Assembly (NCBI GenBank): GCA_014192545.1
Contig: BJHL01000009.1
Span: 62,001-126,000 of the forward strand
Direction: 5' to 3'
Source of the DNA: Phycisphaerae bacterium
GTDB lineage: Bacteria > Planctomycetota > Phycisphaerae > Phycisphaerales > UBA1924
DNA length: 64,000 nucleotides
Made by a program: the position numbers and the translations under genes. Under the pieces are notes generated by a model. The model ran no database searches. It was not told where the DNA came from and saw nothing but the letters and a program-made list of their open reading frames with translations. Shown here piece after piece: positions 33,808 through 41,926 of the stretch (within the stretch, counting starts at the first letter, position 1; each line of letters begins with the position of its first letter).

Positions 33808-34515
33808 ATGCCCACGCTTTCGCCACAACACGTCATCATGCCTTGTCCCACGTGCGGCAAACGCATCGCGGTGGATGCGCAGCCTGCCGAGGGGGAGACG
33901 TTTGCGTGTCCGCATTGTGAGGACGAATTCGCCGTGCGGTACCGGGGGCGAGCGAGCGATGCAACTGACGCGCGCGGTGATCGCGATGAGCGGCCAGCGA
34001 AGACGCCGCAGCCGCAAACTCAGAAACCAAGCACGCCCGCACTGCCCGACAAAAACGGCCCTGAGCAAGAGATCATGACATTGCGGCCTGCGCTATTTCG
34101 CAGCAGTCCGCTTGCGTACGCCGGGCTGTGGCTGGCGGTGCTTGGGGGCATCGGGTTCGCTGGTCTCGCGATTTTCAAGTGGGGCGGGTCGTACTTGTGG
34201 CTGCCGGGCGCGGTCGTCGCGACGGCAGGCGCGGTTTCGCTGGGCGTGTGGAAGCTTCGCACCATGCACTCGTGGGTGCGTATTACCAGTAAGCGCATCA
34301 TCGACAGCGACGGCTTCTTTCGCAAAACAACCAGCGAGATTCTGCATCGCGATATTCGCAACGTGCGCGTCGAGCAGTCGCTGCTCGAGCGCATCACCAA
34401 TGCTGGCACGCTGAGCATTTACACCAGCAGCGACGAAGTGCCGGAAGTGCACATGGACCACGTGCCGCGGCCTGACAAAGTTCGCGCGGTGATTGACTCG
34501 TATCGCGTCATGTGA
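33808..34515 (+). CDS. Zinc-ribbon and bacterial PH-domain membrane protein
   Basis: This 235-residue protein has an N-terminal zinc ribbon (CPTCGKRI, then CPHCEDEF). A Pro/Lys/Gln-rich linker (about 50-90) follows, then two adjacent membrane helices (about 100-150). The C-terminal bPH2 (DUF304/YdbS-like) domain contains WVRITSKRIIDSDGFFRKTT and EILHRDIRNVRVEQSLLERI. YdbS-type proteins affect membrane physiology and antimicrobial tolerance; the role here is unknown. ATG 33838 would start right at the zinc ribbon and is an alternative. Confidence 0.8.
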   Translation: MPTLSPQHVIMPCPTCGKRIAVDAQPAEGETFACPHCEDEFAVRYRGRASDATDARGDRDERPAKTPQPQTQKPSTPALPDKNGPEQEIMTLRPALFRSSPLAYAGLWLAVLGGIGFAGLAIFKWGGSYLWLPGAVVATAGAVSLGVWKLRTMHSWVRITSKRIIDSDGFFRKTTSEILHRDIRNVRVEQSLLERITNAGTLSIYTSSDEVPEVHMDHVPRPDKVRAVIDSYRVM

Positions 34516-34577
34516 GTTCGCGAGTGCGAGACAGATTGCCGATTGCGTTGCCAGTTCGTTCTCGAATCACGATCGCT

Positions 34578-35945
34578 TCACTGCCACTGCTTGCCGCCGA
34601 AGTAGAAACCTCCGTTGGGCGCACAGCACAAATAAGGCTCTTGGTCCCGCCCAGCGCCGTAACCGCCGGTTGCAAACAGAGCGTCTTCAGGCTTGCTGAT
34701 ATCAAAGACTTTGCTGCCCTCAACCCAGGTCTGCTCGACCTTGGTATAGGTGCTAAACGGATCGCCCGAGAGAATCACGAAATCAGCGTCTTTGCCCGCT
34801 TCGAGACTACCAACGCGGTCGGCGAGATCAAGCATGCGTGCGCCTTCAATCGTCAGTGCTCGCAGCGAGCCTGCTTTGGTCATGCCAAAACGCATCGCTA
34901 GTGCGCCGCTGCGAAGGAAGTGACGAGCGTCGTTGATCCAGTCATCGCTGTGAATGCAGGTCCGTACGCCGGCCGTTTCGAGGATGCCGCCGGTCTTCAT
35001 GTCGAGTTCGAGTGCTTCAAGTTTGCCGCCCGGCGAATCAACGAGAATGATCGAGCAGCCCATGAGTTTGCCGGCGGTCTCTCGCTGCGCCGCGGCGAGT
35101 TCGTCAGGCAGCTTCCACGCCTCGCTCACGTGATGCAGCACGACGCGAAAGCCAAACTCCTTTTGCAACCGCAACACGGTCATGATGTCATCGCTGCGAT
35201 GCGTGTGGTGATGAACAATGCGGCGACCTTCAAGCACTTCGACGAGTGCCTCAAGTGCAAGGTCGCGCTCGGGCATTTTCTTGGCATCACCTGCAGCATC
35301 GATGATTTTCTGGCGATACTCCTGTGCCTTGATGTAGCGTTCACGCACCATCGCCGCACTCTTGCCGCGCGTGCCGCTAAAGAGCGGAGCACCAATGCTG
35401 TTGGTGCCATTGGCCATCTTGATGCCACCCATCGGATCAGGCAAGTTGGAACCGGCGGGCGGATGAATGAAAAGACCGTCGATGGTCTTCCCGCCGCGAA
35501 GCTTCACGTAAATCGTCTGGCCGCTTAAAAGGTGGCCCGAACCAGGCATCACATTCAGCGTCGTCTGACCACCCGCGACGGCTCGGCGGAAACCAGAATC
35601 AAGCGGATTGAGCGAGTCGAAGACACGGACATCGGGCTGAATAGTCGCCGATTGATCAGCGCCGCCCACGCCACCGATGTGGCTGTGCGTATCAATCAAA
35701 CCCGGAATGATGGTCTTGCCCTTGGCATCAATCACCGTTGCGTTCGCGGGCACAGGAAGATTCGCGCCGACGCCAACAATCTTGCCGTTGTGGACGATGA
35801 GGGTGCCGGTTGCAACTTCCCCAAGGCCTTGCTCGCCAGCGACGGTGAGAATGCGGGCGTTGGTGAACGCTATAGGAGTCTGCTGGGCGAAAGCGGCAAG
35901 CGAAAGAGCAAACGCAGCCGAGACAGCGACAAGGCGTGAAAGCAT
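34578..35945 (-). CDS. Exported amidohydrolase (imidazolonepropionase-like)
   Basis: This 455-residue metal-dependent hydrolase has a signal peptide (MLSRLVAVSAAFALSLAAFA, cut after FAQQ). The amidohydrolase HxH motif is in IIPGLIDTHSHIGG. Further metal or substrate residues are likely in RRIVHHHTHR, VVLHHVSEAWK and CIHSDDW. The tail AGSLRALTIEGARMLDLADR and VGSLEAGKDADFVILSGDPF is typical of the family. It probably acts on a cyclic amide or dipeptide in the periplasm; the substrate is unknown. It converges on the PH-domain gene. Confidence 0.88.
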   Translation of the reverse strand: MLSRLVAVSAAFALSLAAFAQQTPIAFTNARILTVAGEQGLGEVATGTLIVHNGKIVGVGANLPVPANATVIDAKGKTIIPGLIDTHSHIGGVGGADQSATIQPDVRVFDSLNPLDSGFRRAVAGGQTTLNVMPGSGHLLSGQTIYVKLRGGKTIDGLFIHPPAGSNLPDPMGGIKMANGTNSIGAPLFSGTRGKSAAMVRERYIKAQEYRQKIIDAAGDAKKMPERDLALEALVEVLEGRRIVHHHTHRSDDIMTVLRLQKEFGFRVVLHHVSEAWKLPDELAAAQRETAGKLMGCSIILVDSPGGKLEALELDMKTGGILETAGVRTCIHSDDWINDARHFLRSGALAMRFGMTKAGSLRALTIEGARMLDLADRVGSLEAGKDADFVILSGDPFSTYTKVEQTWVEGSKVFDISKPEDALFATGGYGAGRDQEPYLCCAPNGGFYFGGKQWQ

Positions 35946-36140
35946 GGCCGAGGGTACACGGGTGAGTCGGACGGTGTTGGGTCCAGTTGCGTGATGTGCG
36001 AGCAGTGGCGGAGCAACGGGCGGATGGGCGGATAGTCGAAACAGGCGGTTTTTGATGGGCAATCGCACCTCCAGCCGGCGCCGGACTCGGATACATATGT
36101 AATGATCGTTTTATAGCAAAACAATTTTGCGAAAACTGAC

Positions 36141-36169
36141 TTGACAAGACGGCGTTTGTGGCCGATACT
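36141..36169 (+). promoter_or_regulatory. Near-consensus sigma-70 promoter
   Basis: TTGACA (36141-36146), a 17-base spacer, then GATACT (36164-36169). The -35 is perfect and the -10 matches 4 of 6. It lies in an A/T-rich stretch and would start transcription near 36176, just before the 36191 frame and upstream of the tRNA array. Confidence 0.65.
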
Positions 36170-36190
36170 AGTAGCGTCACGAGAATTCCC

Positions 36191-36562
36191 ATGCAATCCC
36201 GCGTCATTCACAACCCCGCATCGTCCGCTCCATCTCGCAATGGCAGTATTCATACTGCTCGCTGCGATCTGGCGGACGCACGCCGAGGTAGTGCATCGCG
36301 CGAGCGTCTGCAACGGTGGTTTTCGACTAGGGCGTATCGCGAGAATTTATATCGCGGCATGCGTCCTGGCTCGAAAGTCACTACACCAACATGGCCGGCG
36401 TCGGCTGAGCTTCGCGAGAACCTATCGGGCATGTCTATCGGACGGTCCCTGAGCGTGCTTGCAAGCGAGACGCGTAAAAACAGCGAGATGCGTGCTAGTT
36501 TCATGCCTGTTGAGCTAGCATCGGATTCGGAGTTCTCGGATACCTGGGCCGTGCGAATGTAA
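36191..36562 (+). CDS. Unknown basic protein ahead of the tRNA array
   Basis: This frame of 123 residues starts at ATG 36191, about 15 bases after the predicted transcription start and with a weak GAGAA ribosome site. It is rich in Arg and Ser (ASRERLQRWFSTRAYRENLY, RGMRPGSKVTTPTWPAS), with a Ser-rich tail ending in WAVRM. No family is recognised. It could be a real short gene or just an untranslated leader of the tRNA transcript. Confidence 0.45.
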   Translation: MQSRVIHNPASSAPSRNGSIHTARCDLADARRGSASRERLQRWFSTRAYRENLYRGMRPGSKVTTPTWPASAELRENLSGMSIGRSLSVLASETRKNSEMRASFMPVELASDSEFSDTWAVRM

Positions 36563-36876
36563 GTCGCGCGGCGTGGGGCCCCGGGTTCACCGGGAGCCTT
36601 TCCTCTCAAACAGTCTGTTGCCTGCTGCATGACCGGGCTTTGCCCTGAGATCACTCGCAGCAACTGTTTGAAGCACGCCCCTCGCGCCGTCGCCGGCCTG
36701 TTGTTGCCCTTCCCCTCCGCGTAAACCCCACCACTGTCTGCTTGCTGCTTTCCAAGCGGCCGCTTGATGAATGTCATCAGCGCGGTTCGCTTCCTGCAGC
36801 AGGCGGGCAAGGCTGTTATTTGTGTCATTTATTGAATGCTATATAGCATGCAGTTATTACATGCACATGCGCTGCT
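36563..36876 (+). other. Structured non-coding stretch between the orphan ORF and the tRNA array
   Basis: No gene is supported. Several nested stems can be drawn: CAAACAGT (36607-36614) with ACTGTTTG (36663-36670), stacked on TGCTGC (36623-36628) with GCAGCA (36657-36662), capped by GGGC/GCCC (36635-36645), plus CCCGG/CCGGG just upstream (36580-36595). It does not match tmRNA, RNase P or SRP RNA features that I know. It may be a processed leader or a small RNA co-transcribed with the tRNAs. Confidence 0.35.
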
Positions 36877-36948
36877 GATCTCGTCGTCTAAGTGGCAAGA
36901 CGCCGGATTGTCGATCCGGCGATGCGGGTTCAAGTCCCGTCGAGATCG
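36877..36948 (+). tRNA. tRNA-Asp (GTC), tRNA-Glu-like body
   Basis: Acceptor GATCTCG/CGAGATC, D-arm GTCTAAGTGGCAAGAC, anticodon stem CCGGA/TCCGG with loop TTGTCGA (anticodon GTC), T-arm GCGGG-TTCAAGT-CCCGT, discriminator G. Most positions match the tRNA-Glu at 37019. Confidence 0.88.
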
Positions 36949-37018
36949 TTTGGCTCGTCCCCGGACGAGTGGAATCTGCGTCTCCAGCAGAAGGAAAGGT
37001 GCTTGTGCATGCGTTGTT

Positions 37019-37090
37019 GGTCTCGTCGTCTAATTGGCAGGACGCCGGATTTTCGTTCCGGCAATGCGGGTTCGACTCCCGTCGAGATCG
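37019..37090 (+). tRNA. tRNA-Glu (TTC)
   Basis: Acceptor GGTCTCG/CGAGATC (one G-U), D-arm GTCTAATTGGCAGGAC, anticodon stem CCGGA/TCCGG with loop TTTTCGT (anticodon TTC), T-loop TTCGACT, discriminator G. No encoded CCA. Confidence 0.9.
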
Positions 37091-37150
37091 TTTGGTTGCT
37101 TGTTTGAGAGCTTGACGCCGCGGCGGAATCGCGATCCGTCCGGCACGTTT

Positions 37151-37225
37151 GACGTTCTGGCCCAACTTGGTAGAGGCGCCGGCTCGAGATGCCGGATGTT
37201 GCGGGTTCGAATCCCGCGGACGTCA
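37151..37225 (+). tRNA. Atypical tRNA with GAG (Leu) anticodon, class I body
   Basis: Acceptor GACGTTC/GGACGTC (one T-G pair), D-stem GCC/GGC, anticodon stem CCGGC/GCCGG with loop TCGAGAT, T-arm GCGGG-TTCGAAT-CCCGC, discriminator A. Read normally the anticodon is GAG. Two things are abnormal: the variable loop is only about 5 bases (ATGTT), where bacterial tRNA-Leu has a long arm, and position 33 is C rather than the near-universal U. Confidence 0.6.
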
Positions 37226-37231
37226 TTGCTT

Positions 37232-37304
37232 GGCCTGGTAGCCCAACGGAAGAGGCCGCCGACTCAGACTCGGCGTGGTGTGGGTTCGAGTCCCACGCAG
37301 GTCA
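37232..37304 (+). tRNA. Atypical tRNA with CAG (Leu) anticodon, class I body
   Basis: Acceptor GGCCTGG/GCAGGTC with one G-U and a G-G mismatch at the innermost pair, D-stem GCC/GGC, anticodon stem GCCGA/TCGGC with loop CTCAGAC (U33 present, anticodon CAG), variable loop GTGGT, T-arm GTGGG-TTCGAGT-CCCAC, discriminator A. The short variable loop is wrong for a tRNA-Leu; it is identical to that of the adjacent tRNA-Met. Confidence 0.65.
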
Positions 37305-37338
37305 TTCCAGCACGTGCCCGCATCTACTGGCGTCATTC

Positions 37339-37411
37339 GGCTTCGTCGCCCAATTGGCAGGGCAGGCGTCTCATGAGCGCTGTGGTGCAGGTTCGAATCC
37401 TGTCGAAGCCA
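37339..37411 (+). tRNA. tRNA-Met (CAT)
   Basis: Acceptor GGCTTCG/CGAAGCC, D-stem GCCC/GGGC, anticodon loop CTCATGA (CAT) on a stem with two G-U pairs, variable loop GTGGT, T-loop TTCGAAT, discriminator A. It could be elongator Met or a lysidine-modified Ile tRNA; the bases alone do not decide. Confidence 0.85.
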
Positions 37412-37466
37412 CTTGCAAGGCCCTCACGAGGTTTGCGGTGCTGTTCGCACATCGCTACGCTGCTTC

Positions 37467-37634
37467 ATGCCCGTGCACGACTGGCAATTTTGGGTTGTTT
37501 CCGCGATCGCTCTGGGAGCGCTCGTGTTTCTGCTGCGCCGCGTCTTGCCGGCGGGCATGTGGGGCAAGAAAAAGCCTGGCACCAAGACTTCCCTGACCAT
37601 CGGCGGCAAGGCAGTTGGTGACAAGAAGAAGTAA
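37467..37634 (+). CDS. Small single-helix membrane protein
   Basis: This 55-residue protein starts at ATG 37467, 55 bases after the last tRNA. One membrane helix (WQFWVVSAIALGALVFLL, about residues 6-23) is followed by a basic tail with RRVLPAGMWGKKKPGTKTSL and a KKK end. The organisation suggests a short inner-membrane anchor or regulator. No family is recognised. Confidence 0.6.
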   Translation: MPVHDWQFWVVSAIALGALVFLLRRVLPAGMWGKKKPGTKTSLTIGGKAVGDKKK

Positions 37635-37772
37635 CCGGGTCTCGCACGTGTTCTGCGAGGCTCATGGCTTGCGCCCCGCTCTCCGAATCAGCGAACCGAC
37701 GCAAAAATCCCCGGCCAAAGCCAGGGATTCGCTGCGAAGCAAATTCATCTGACACCCAGCACGCAACCGGTT

Positions 37773-38372
37773 CTACTTGGTCCATCGCAACGTCGTCTGT
37801 GCGATACGTACGCCGAACAAGCGTGCGGCTTCGCGGTCGCCTTTGCCGGGCGTGACTTCGGGGGATGCTTGATCGCTCTGGGTCATCAGCCCCAAGCTGC
37901 TGCCCACGCGGTTGGGCGTGTTGGCGTCGTGCGGGTTGCCGGGAAGCATGCCCAGGTTGATCCACACCATGCCGTGTTGCGAGGCGAAGAGGCTGAGGTA
38001 CTGCAGTGAGCTGAGTCTGTCGCCGCTGAGGTTGCCACTGTTTGAGAACCCGGCGGCGAGTTTGTCCTTCCAGCCTTGCTTGAACCAGATGCTGCTGGAG
38101 CGGTCGGCGAATTCTTTGAATTTCGCTGAGACGCCGCCCATATACGTGGGCGTGCCGAAGACGATGCAATCGGCAGCTTGCAGTAGCTGCCACTTGCCGC
38201 CCAGCGAGCGATCAGCGCCTGGCGCGGGCAGTTCATCAACGCTTATGAGATGTGCGGTGATGCCAGCAACGCTGGAGACGCCCGCGAAGAGCGATTCGGC
38301 GACGACTTTGGTATGACCGTAACCGGAATGAAAAAGAACAGCGACCGTTAGCGTGGATCCCTGCGGTCGCAT
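37773..38372 (-). CDS. Flavodoxin-fold NAD(P)H oxidoreductase (WrbA-like)
   Basis: This 199-residue protein has an FMN-binding flavodoxin fold. The phosphate loop is HSGYGHTKVVAESL, the isoalloxazine-contacting loops are FGTPTYMGGVSAKFKEFADR and FSNSGNLSGDRLSSLQYLS, and there is a GMLPGNPHDAN segment. Such enzymes reduce quinones by two electrons and protect from oxidative stress. It is 39 bases downstream of the MarR gene on the same strand, so it is probably under that regulator. Confidence 0.85.
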   Translation of the reverse strand: MRPQGSTLTVAVLFHSGYGHTKVVAESLFAGVSSVAGITAHLISVDELPAPGADRSLGGKWQLLQAADCIVFGTPTYMGGVSAKFKEFADRSSSIWFKQGWKDKLAAGFSNSGNLSGDRLSSLQYLSLFASQHGMVWINLGMLPGNPHDANTPNRVGSSLGLMTQSDQASPEVTPGKGDREAARLFGVRIAQTTLRWTK

Positions 38373-38411
38373 TATTGCGTGCGTAAGTTGTAAGTGTGAC
38401 TGTCAGAAAAA

Positions 38412-38897
38412 TTACTTGGACGAGTCTGCGTTCATCGGATCGCGGGCACGCTCAAGCAAACGTGTGAGGTCTGCGAGTTCTTCCTTCGTGAGGTGATTGA
38501 GCTGCTGGCGATGCAGTTCGATCACAGGCTCGTCGAGTTTGGTCAGAAGCTCAAGACCATTCGGTGTCAACGTTACACGCACGACCCGGCGGTCGTCTCG
38601 CTCGCGAGTTCGCTTGACCATGGCTGATTCCTCAAGCCGATCAACAAGCCGAGTGACGTCGGGAACTCGGGCGACCATGTCCTCACCAATCTGAGAGCAC
38701 GTCTTGCCGTCCTTCCCGGCACCACGCAAAATGCGCAGCACGTTGTACGTCGCAATCGACAAGCCATACTCCCGAAAGAAACGCTCTGCGGTGTTTTCAA
38801 ACAGACTGGTCGTGCGCAGGAGGTTGAGAAACACCTCCTGCTCAGGTATATCGAAGGTCAACTTTTTGTTCAGCTCTCGCTGGAGTAAGCCAGCCAT
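38412..38897 (-). CDS. MarR-family transcriptional regulator
   Basis: This 161-residue winged-helix repressor has SIATYNVLRILRGAGKDGKT, then the recognition helix region GEDMVARVPDVTRLVDRLEE and the wing RTRERDDRRVVRVTLTPNG. The helices at either end form the dimer. ATG 38897 has AAGGAAG about 5 bases before it. It probably represses itself and the flavodoxin gene downstream. No catalytic or Cys sensor is obvious. Confidence 0.9.
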   Translation of the reverse strand: MAGLLQRELNKKLTFDIPEQEVFLNLLRTTSLFENTAERFFREYGLSIATYNVLRILRGAGKDGKTCSQIGEDMVARVPDVTRLVDRLEESAMVKRTRERDDRRVVRVTLTPNGLELLTKLDEPVIELHRQQLNHLTKEELADLTRLLERARDPMNADSSK

Positions 38898-39095
38898 GTC
38901 ACTTCCTTTATCCCGCCCGCTAAACGGGGCTGGGCGAATATACCATGAAACTGGCGAACCTGCCCATGTCTAGGAAGTATTTTCTCTGAATATTTCATTA
39001 GTCCTTGGTGGTTCGCATTCTACGCAACCAAAAAAACATGTATATCGTCTACGGGCCACCGTAAGTATTTACAAAATAGACGCTTGGATCGACGT

Positions 39096-40244
39096 TCACT
39101 GGCCAAACAGCGAAAGCTGGCCCCGGTCTGCAAGCTCGCTCGGCACGCGAAACAGCCCTCGTTCATGCGGCGGCAAACGGTTCGCGAGTTTGTACTTACG
39201 CGCAAACATGCGGAACGTTGCGCCGATCTGATCGGCGATGGGGCCAGTGCCTCGGCCTCGTTCGTGGAAAGCCGCTCGGTACAGCTCGCCTTCGCGCGTA
39301 TCGCGGATCAGTGCTTCGACTTTCGCCGCTCGCTGTGGGAAGTTCCGCTGCAGCCAATCAAGAAAAATCGCTTTGATCTGATGCGGCATCCGCAGCAAGA
39401 CGTACCCAGCGCACGTTGCACCCGCGTGCGAGGCTTCGCGGAGCAGTGCGGGGATTTCATGATCGTTGAGTCCGGGGATGATCGGCGCGGTCATGACGGT
39501 TGTGGGCACGCCCAACTTGGCGAGCGCGCGAATGGTGTCGAGTCGCGAGCGCGGGCTGCTGGCGCGCGGCTCCATCACACTCGCGAGCTTGTTGCTCAGC
39601 GTCGTCAAACTCACCGCGGCGTGCACGAGATTGAGCTTGGCCATCTCGCCAATGATGTCAATATCTCGCAAAATCAGCTTGTTTTTGGTGATAATCGAAA
39701 TGGGCTGGCGGAACGCCAGGCACACTTCGAGGCACTTGCGCGTGATGCCTAGTTCTGCTTCGATGGGTTGGTAGACATCGGTCACGCCAGCAAAGACGAT
39801 GGGCTCGCCTTGCCAACTGCTCTTGGCGAGTGCTTTCGCCAGCAGCTCCGGCGCGTCGTGCTTGGCCATGATTTTGGTTTCAAAGTCGATGCCGCTGGAC
39901 ATGCCCAGGTACTCGTGGCCCGGTCGGGCGTAGCAATAAATGCAACCGTGCTCGCAGCCGCGGTAGGGGTTGACCGTCCACGCAAAGCCCAGGTCGGGCG
40001 AGTCGACATGGTTGAGAATCGTGCGCGACGTATCTTCAAGAATCGCAGTCGCAACCGAACGCGGCTTGAGAAAGTCGGGATCCTCTTGCGTTTGCCCGTC
40101 GATGAACTCACCGTCAACGGTGAAGCCGAGCTTCTCGAAACGGTTGGGGGGATTGACGCCACTACCGCGCCCGCGAAGGGGAAGTTGCGAGGCCGGGCCG
40201 ATATCGGCGAGCGGACGGAATTGGGGGAGTGGAACGTTTTGCAT
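39096..40244 (-). CDS. PA0069/Rv2578c-type radical SAM protein
   Basis: This 382-residue radical SAM enzyme has NPYRGCEHGCIYCYARPGHE holding the C-x3-C-x2-C 4Fe-4S motif. Next come EPIVFAGVTDVYQPIEAELG, ISIITKNKLILRDIDIIGEM and VMTAPIIPGLNDHEIPALL. The family is related to spore photoproduct lyase but its substrate is not established. The C-terminal extension (QIGATFRMFARKYKLANRLP) is typical. The protein ends LSLFGQ, a clamp-binding-like motif. It is monocistronic. Confidence 0.9.
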   Translation of the reverse strand: MQNVPLPQFRPLADIGPASQLPLRGRGSGVNPPNRFEKLGFTVDGEFIDGQTQEDPDFLKPRSVATAILEDTSRTILNHVDSPDLGFAWTVNPYRGCEHGCIYCYARPGHEYLGMSSGIDFETKIMAKHDAPELLAKALAKSSWQGEPIVFAGVTDVYQPIEAELGITRKCLEVCLAFRQPISIITKNKLILRDIDIIGEMAKLNLVHAAVSLTTLSNKLASVMEPRASSPRSRLDTIRALAKLGVPTTVMTAPIIPGLNDHEIPALLREASHAGATCAGYVLLRMPHQIKAIFLDWLQRNFPQRAAKVEALIRDTREGELYRAAFHERGRGTGPIADQIGATFRMFARKYKLANRLPPHERGLFRVPSELADRGQLSLFGQ

Positions 40245-40373
40245 ACCTGACGGATATTGAACTCTTTTTCCGAGTGCTTGTCAAGTACATGTTTGGATAT
40301 ATTTCAGGAAATTGTTTGGTGTACGGCCTAGATCAAATGCGCGGCACAATGAACTGTGAGGCCGAGCGAGTGG

Positions 40374-41138
40374 CTACCAGTCTGCCCCACGGACTCCGTC
40401 GGTCGTGTCGAAGTAGATCACCTGCGAGCCTGTCGTGCGATTGAGCGACGCGGAGCGAGCATCGGTGTCGTCACGCAATTTGACGGATCCGTCGCAAGCG
40501 CCAATCAATCTTGTCGCCACATTGACTTGTGCCGGTGGCGGTAGGTACGGACGAATGACTTCAATCAACTGGGCTTTGCTTGACGTGAATGCCACGTCCG
40601 ACAATCGGATTGCACGCGGTCCGGGATCGCCTCCGATGGGCATCCAAGTTGACGGATCACCTGCGAGCGAACTGGACATGTAATAACTGGGCCAATTCGA
40701 TTCACCGTCGGGCGATCTCCAAGGGGCTGAGGGATCAAATTCGATGCCCGGGTTGAGCCATGTGCGATAGTTCTCTCGCCATGGAGCCACAGCGTGAAAA
40801 ACCACTGGCCACGAATAACGGATGCCAAAGGGCGAACTGTCTGACATCGTGGGCGTTTCGACTTCATCGGGCGGTTCTACTTGGAGCCACGAACCCGGAA
40901 CGTGAAACGGAAATGACTCTTTATAGGTGTTGGCGTAGTTCGCGAACGTCACTCCAGTTTGGGCAACTTGTGTCGTTGCCTTCGCCTGGCGGGCGAAGCT
41001 GCGCGCACTGGCAAGACTGGGGACAGCGAGGCCAACGAGTAAGGCAATTATCGCGATGACCACGAGGGACTCGACAAGCGTAAAGCCCTTGCAGCAAGCT
41101 ATTTTGCAGCGTTGGGTAGGAGATATGTTCAGAGCCAC
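40374..41138 (-). CDS. Prepilin-type pseudopilin
   Basis: This 254-residue protein has a leader MALNISPTQRCKIACCKG, cleaved before FTLVESLVVIAIIALLVGLA, with Glu at mature position 5. The globular part is rich in Trp, Pro and Ser and ends in TTDGVRGADW, a tail seen in planctomycete pseudopilins. The start is a GTG at 41138 that overlaps the stop codon of the preceding gene by 10 bases, so translation is coupled. It is the third gene of a three-gene envelope operon. Confidence 0.85.
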   Translation of the reverse strand: MALNISPTQRCKIACCKGFTLVESLVVIAIIALLVGLAVPSLASARSFARQAKATTQVAQTGVTFANYANTYKESFPFHVPGSWLQVEPPDEVETPTMSDSSPFGIRYSWPVVFHAVAPWRENYRTWLNPGIEFDPSAPWRSPDGESNWPSYYMSSSLAGDPSTWMPIGGDPGPRAIRLSDVAFTSSKAQLIEVIRPYLPPPAQVNVATRLIGACDGSVKLRDDTDARSASLNRTTGSQVIYFDTTDGVRGADW

Positions 41139-41869
41139 GGCGGAATTCCTGGATTGTCATATTCAGGTGGAAACCAGACCCCAGTTTTCCAAGGCACCCA
41201 CTTTCCTCCCACGAACACGAAATCCATCGTCAACGCTGCTTCTACATGCTTATCCATTGGTATCGTGTCCAACACCAACGCAGGAATCTCGACAGTCACG
41301 ACAAGTTCGGGGAAGGAAGTCCGAGCAACATCGGAGTACAAGCCATCATCGGATCGTGTCGATGTGCTACCGCTGGACCGTGACCAAAGAACTTGCTCTT
41401 TGCGGCTTGCGATGTGTGCCTCTGCGCGCTCGGGATAGAGCATCGCACTTGACCAATACATCATATCTTGCTGCCAATGATCTTTATTGCGTAAGGACAA
41501 ATTAGCATTCGCACCAAGGGATGATGCCGAGGATACGTATCGAACATAGGTGTCCCAGTCACCCGCTCGCAGGACTTCAAGCCTTGCCACGACTGCGGCT
41601 GCGAGTTGCTTTGGCGCCGGAACTTGCCCCGTCAATTTCGTGCTCACAGCATTCTTGATTACTTGCAGATTGTCTGGGCTGAGCACAAGCACGCCAACTG
41701 CAGCGTCAGTCGGAAGGGCCTTGCTATTCGGAGGCGTGTCTGAACGGCGCTGTGCTGATGGTTGTGATTGCGGCGACGGTCCAAACCATGTGAGGAGTCG
41801 AAACCCAAGCCATGCGGCGATAACTGCACAACCCGCTGCAATGCACCAGGTTTTGGTCGAACTTTGCAT
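41129..41869 (-). CDS. Single-pass membrane protein of unknown function
   Basis: This 246-residue protein has one N-terminal helix (WCIAAGCAVIAAWLGFRLLTW, about residues 8-28), then a Pro/Ser-rich linker and an outside domain of about 190 residues. That domain includes ELVVTVEIPALVLDTIPMDK and VFVGGKWVPWKTGVWFPPEY. ATG 41869 is preceded by GGAG at about 10 bases; in-frame starts further up are possible. It sits between the Cys-rich peptide gene and the pseudopilin gene in one operon. No family is recognised. Confidence 0.65.
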   Translation of the reverse strand: MQSSTKTWCIAAGCAVIAAWLGFRLLTWFGPSPQSQPSAQRRSDTPPNSKALPTDAAVGVLVLSPDNLQVIKNAVSTKLTGQVPAPKQLAAAVVARLEVLRAGDWDTYVRYVSSASSLGANANLSLRNKDHWQQDMMYWSSAMLYPERAEAHIASRKEQVLWSRSSGSTSTRSDDGLYSDVARTSFPELVVTVEIPALVLDTIPMDKHVEAALTMDFVFVGGKWVPWKTGVWFPPEYDNPGIPPWL

Positions 41870-41926
41870 GCGTTCAATTCTCCGGAAATAGTTGGCGGGC
41901 ATTTGCACGCCCACCAACCAAGTTTT

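Noticed and set aside
36250-36828. Leftward 192-residue frame opposite the promoter-driven ORF
   Set aside because: It has no ribosome site or family resemblance and runs antisense to the promoter and the stems.
36563-36876. tmRNA, RNase P RNA or SRP RNA
   Set aside because: None of the conserved boxes I know (tRNA-like ends, GAGGAAAGUC, GNAR tetraloop helix 8) could be found in either strand.
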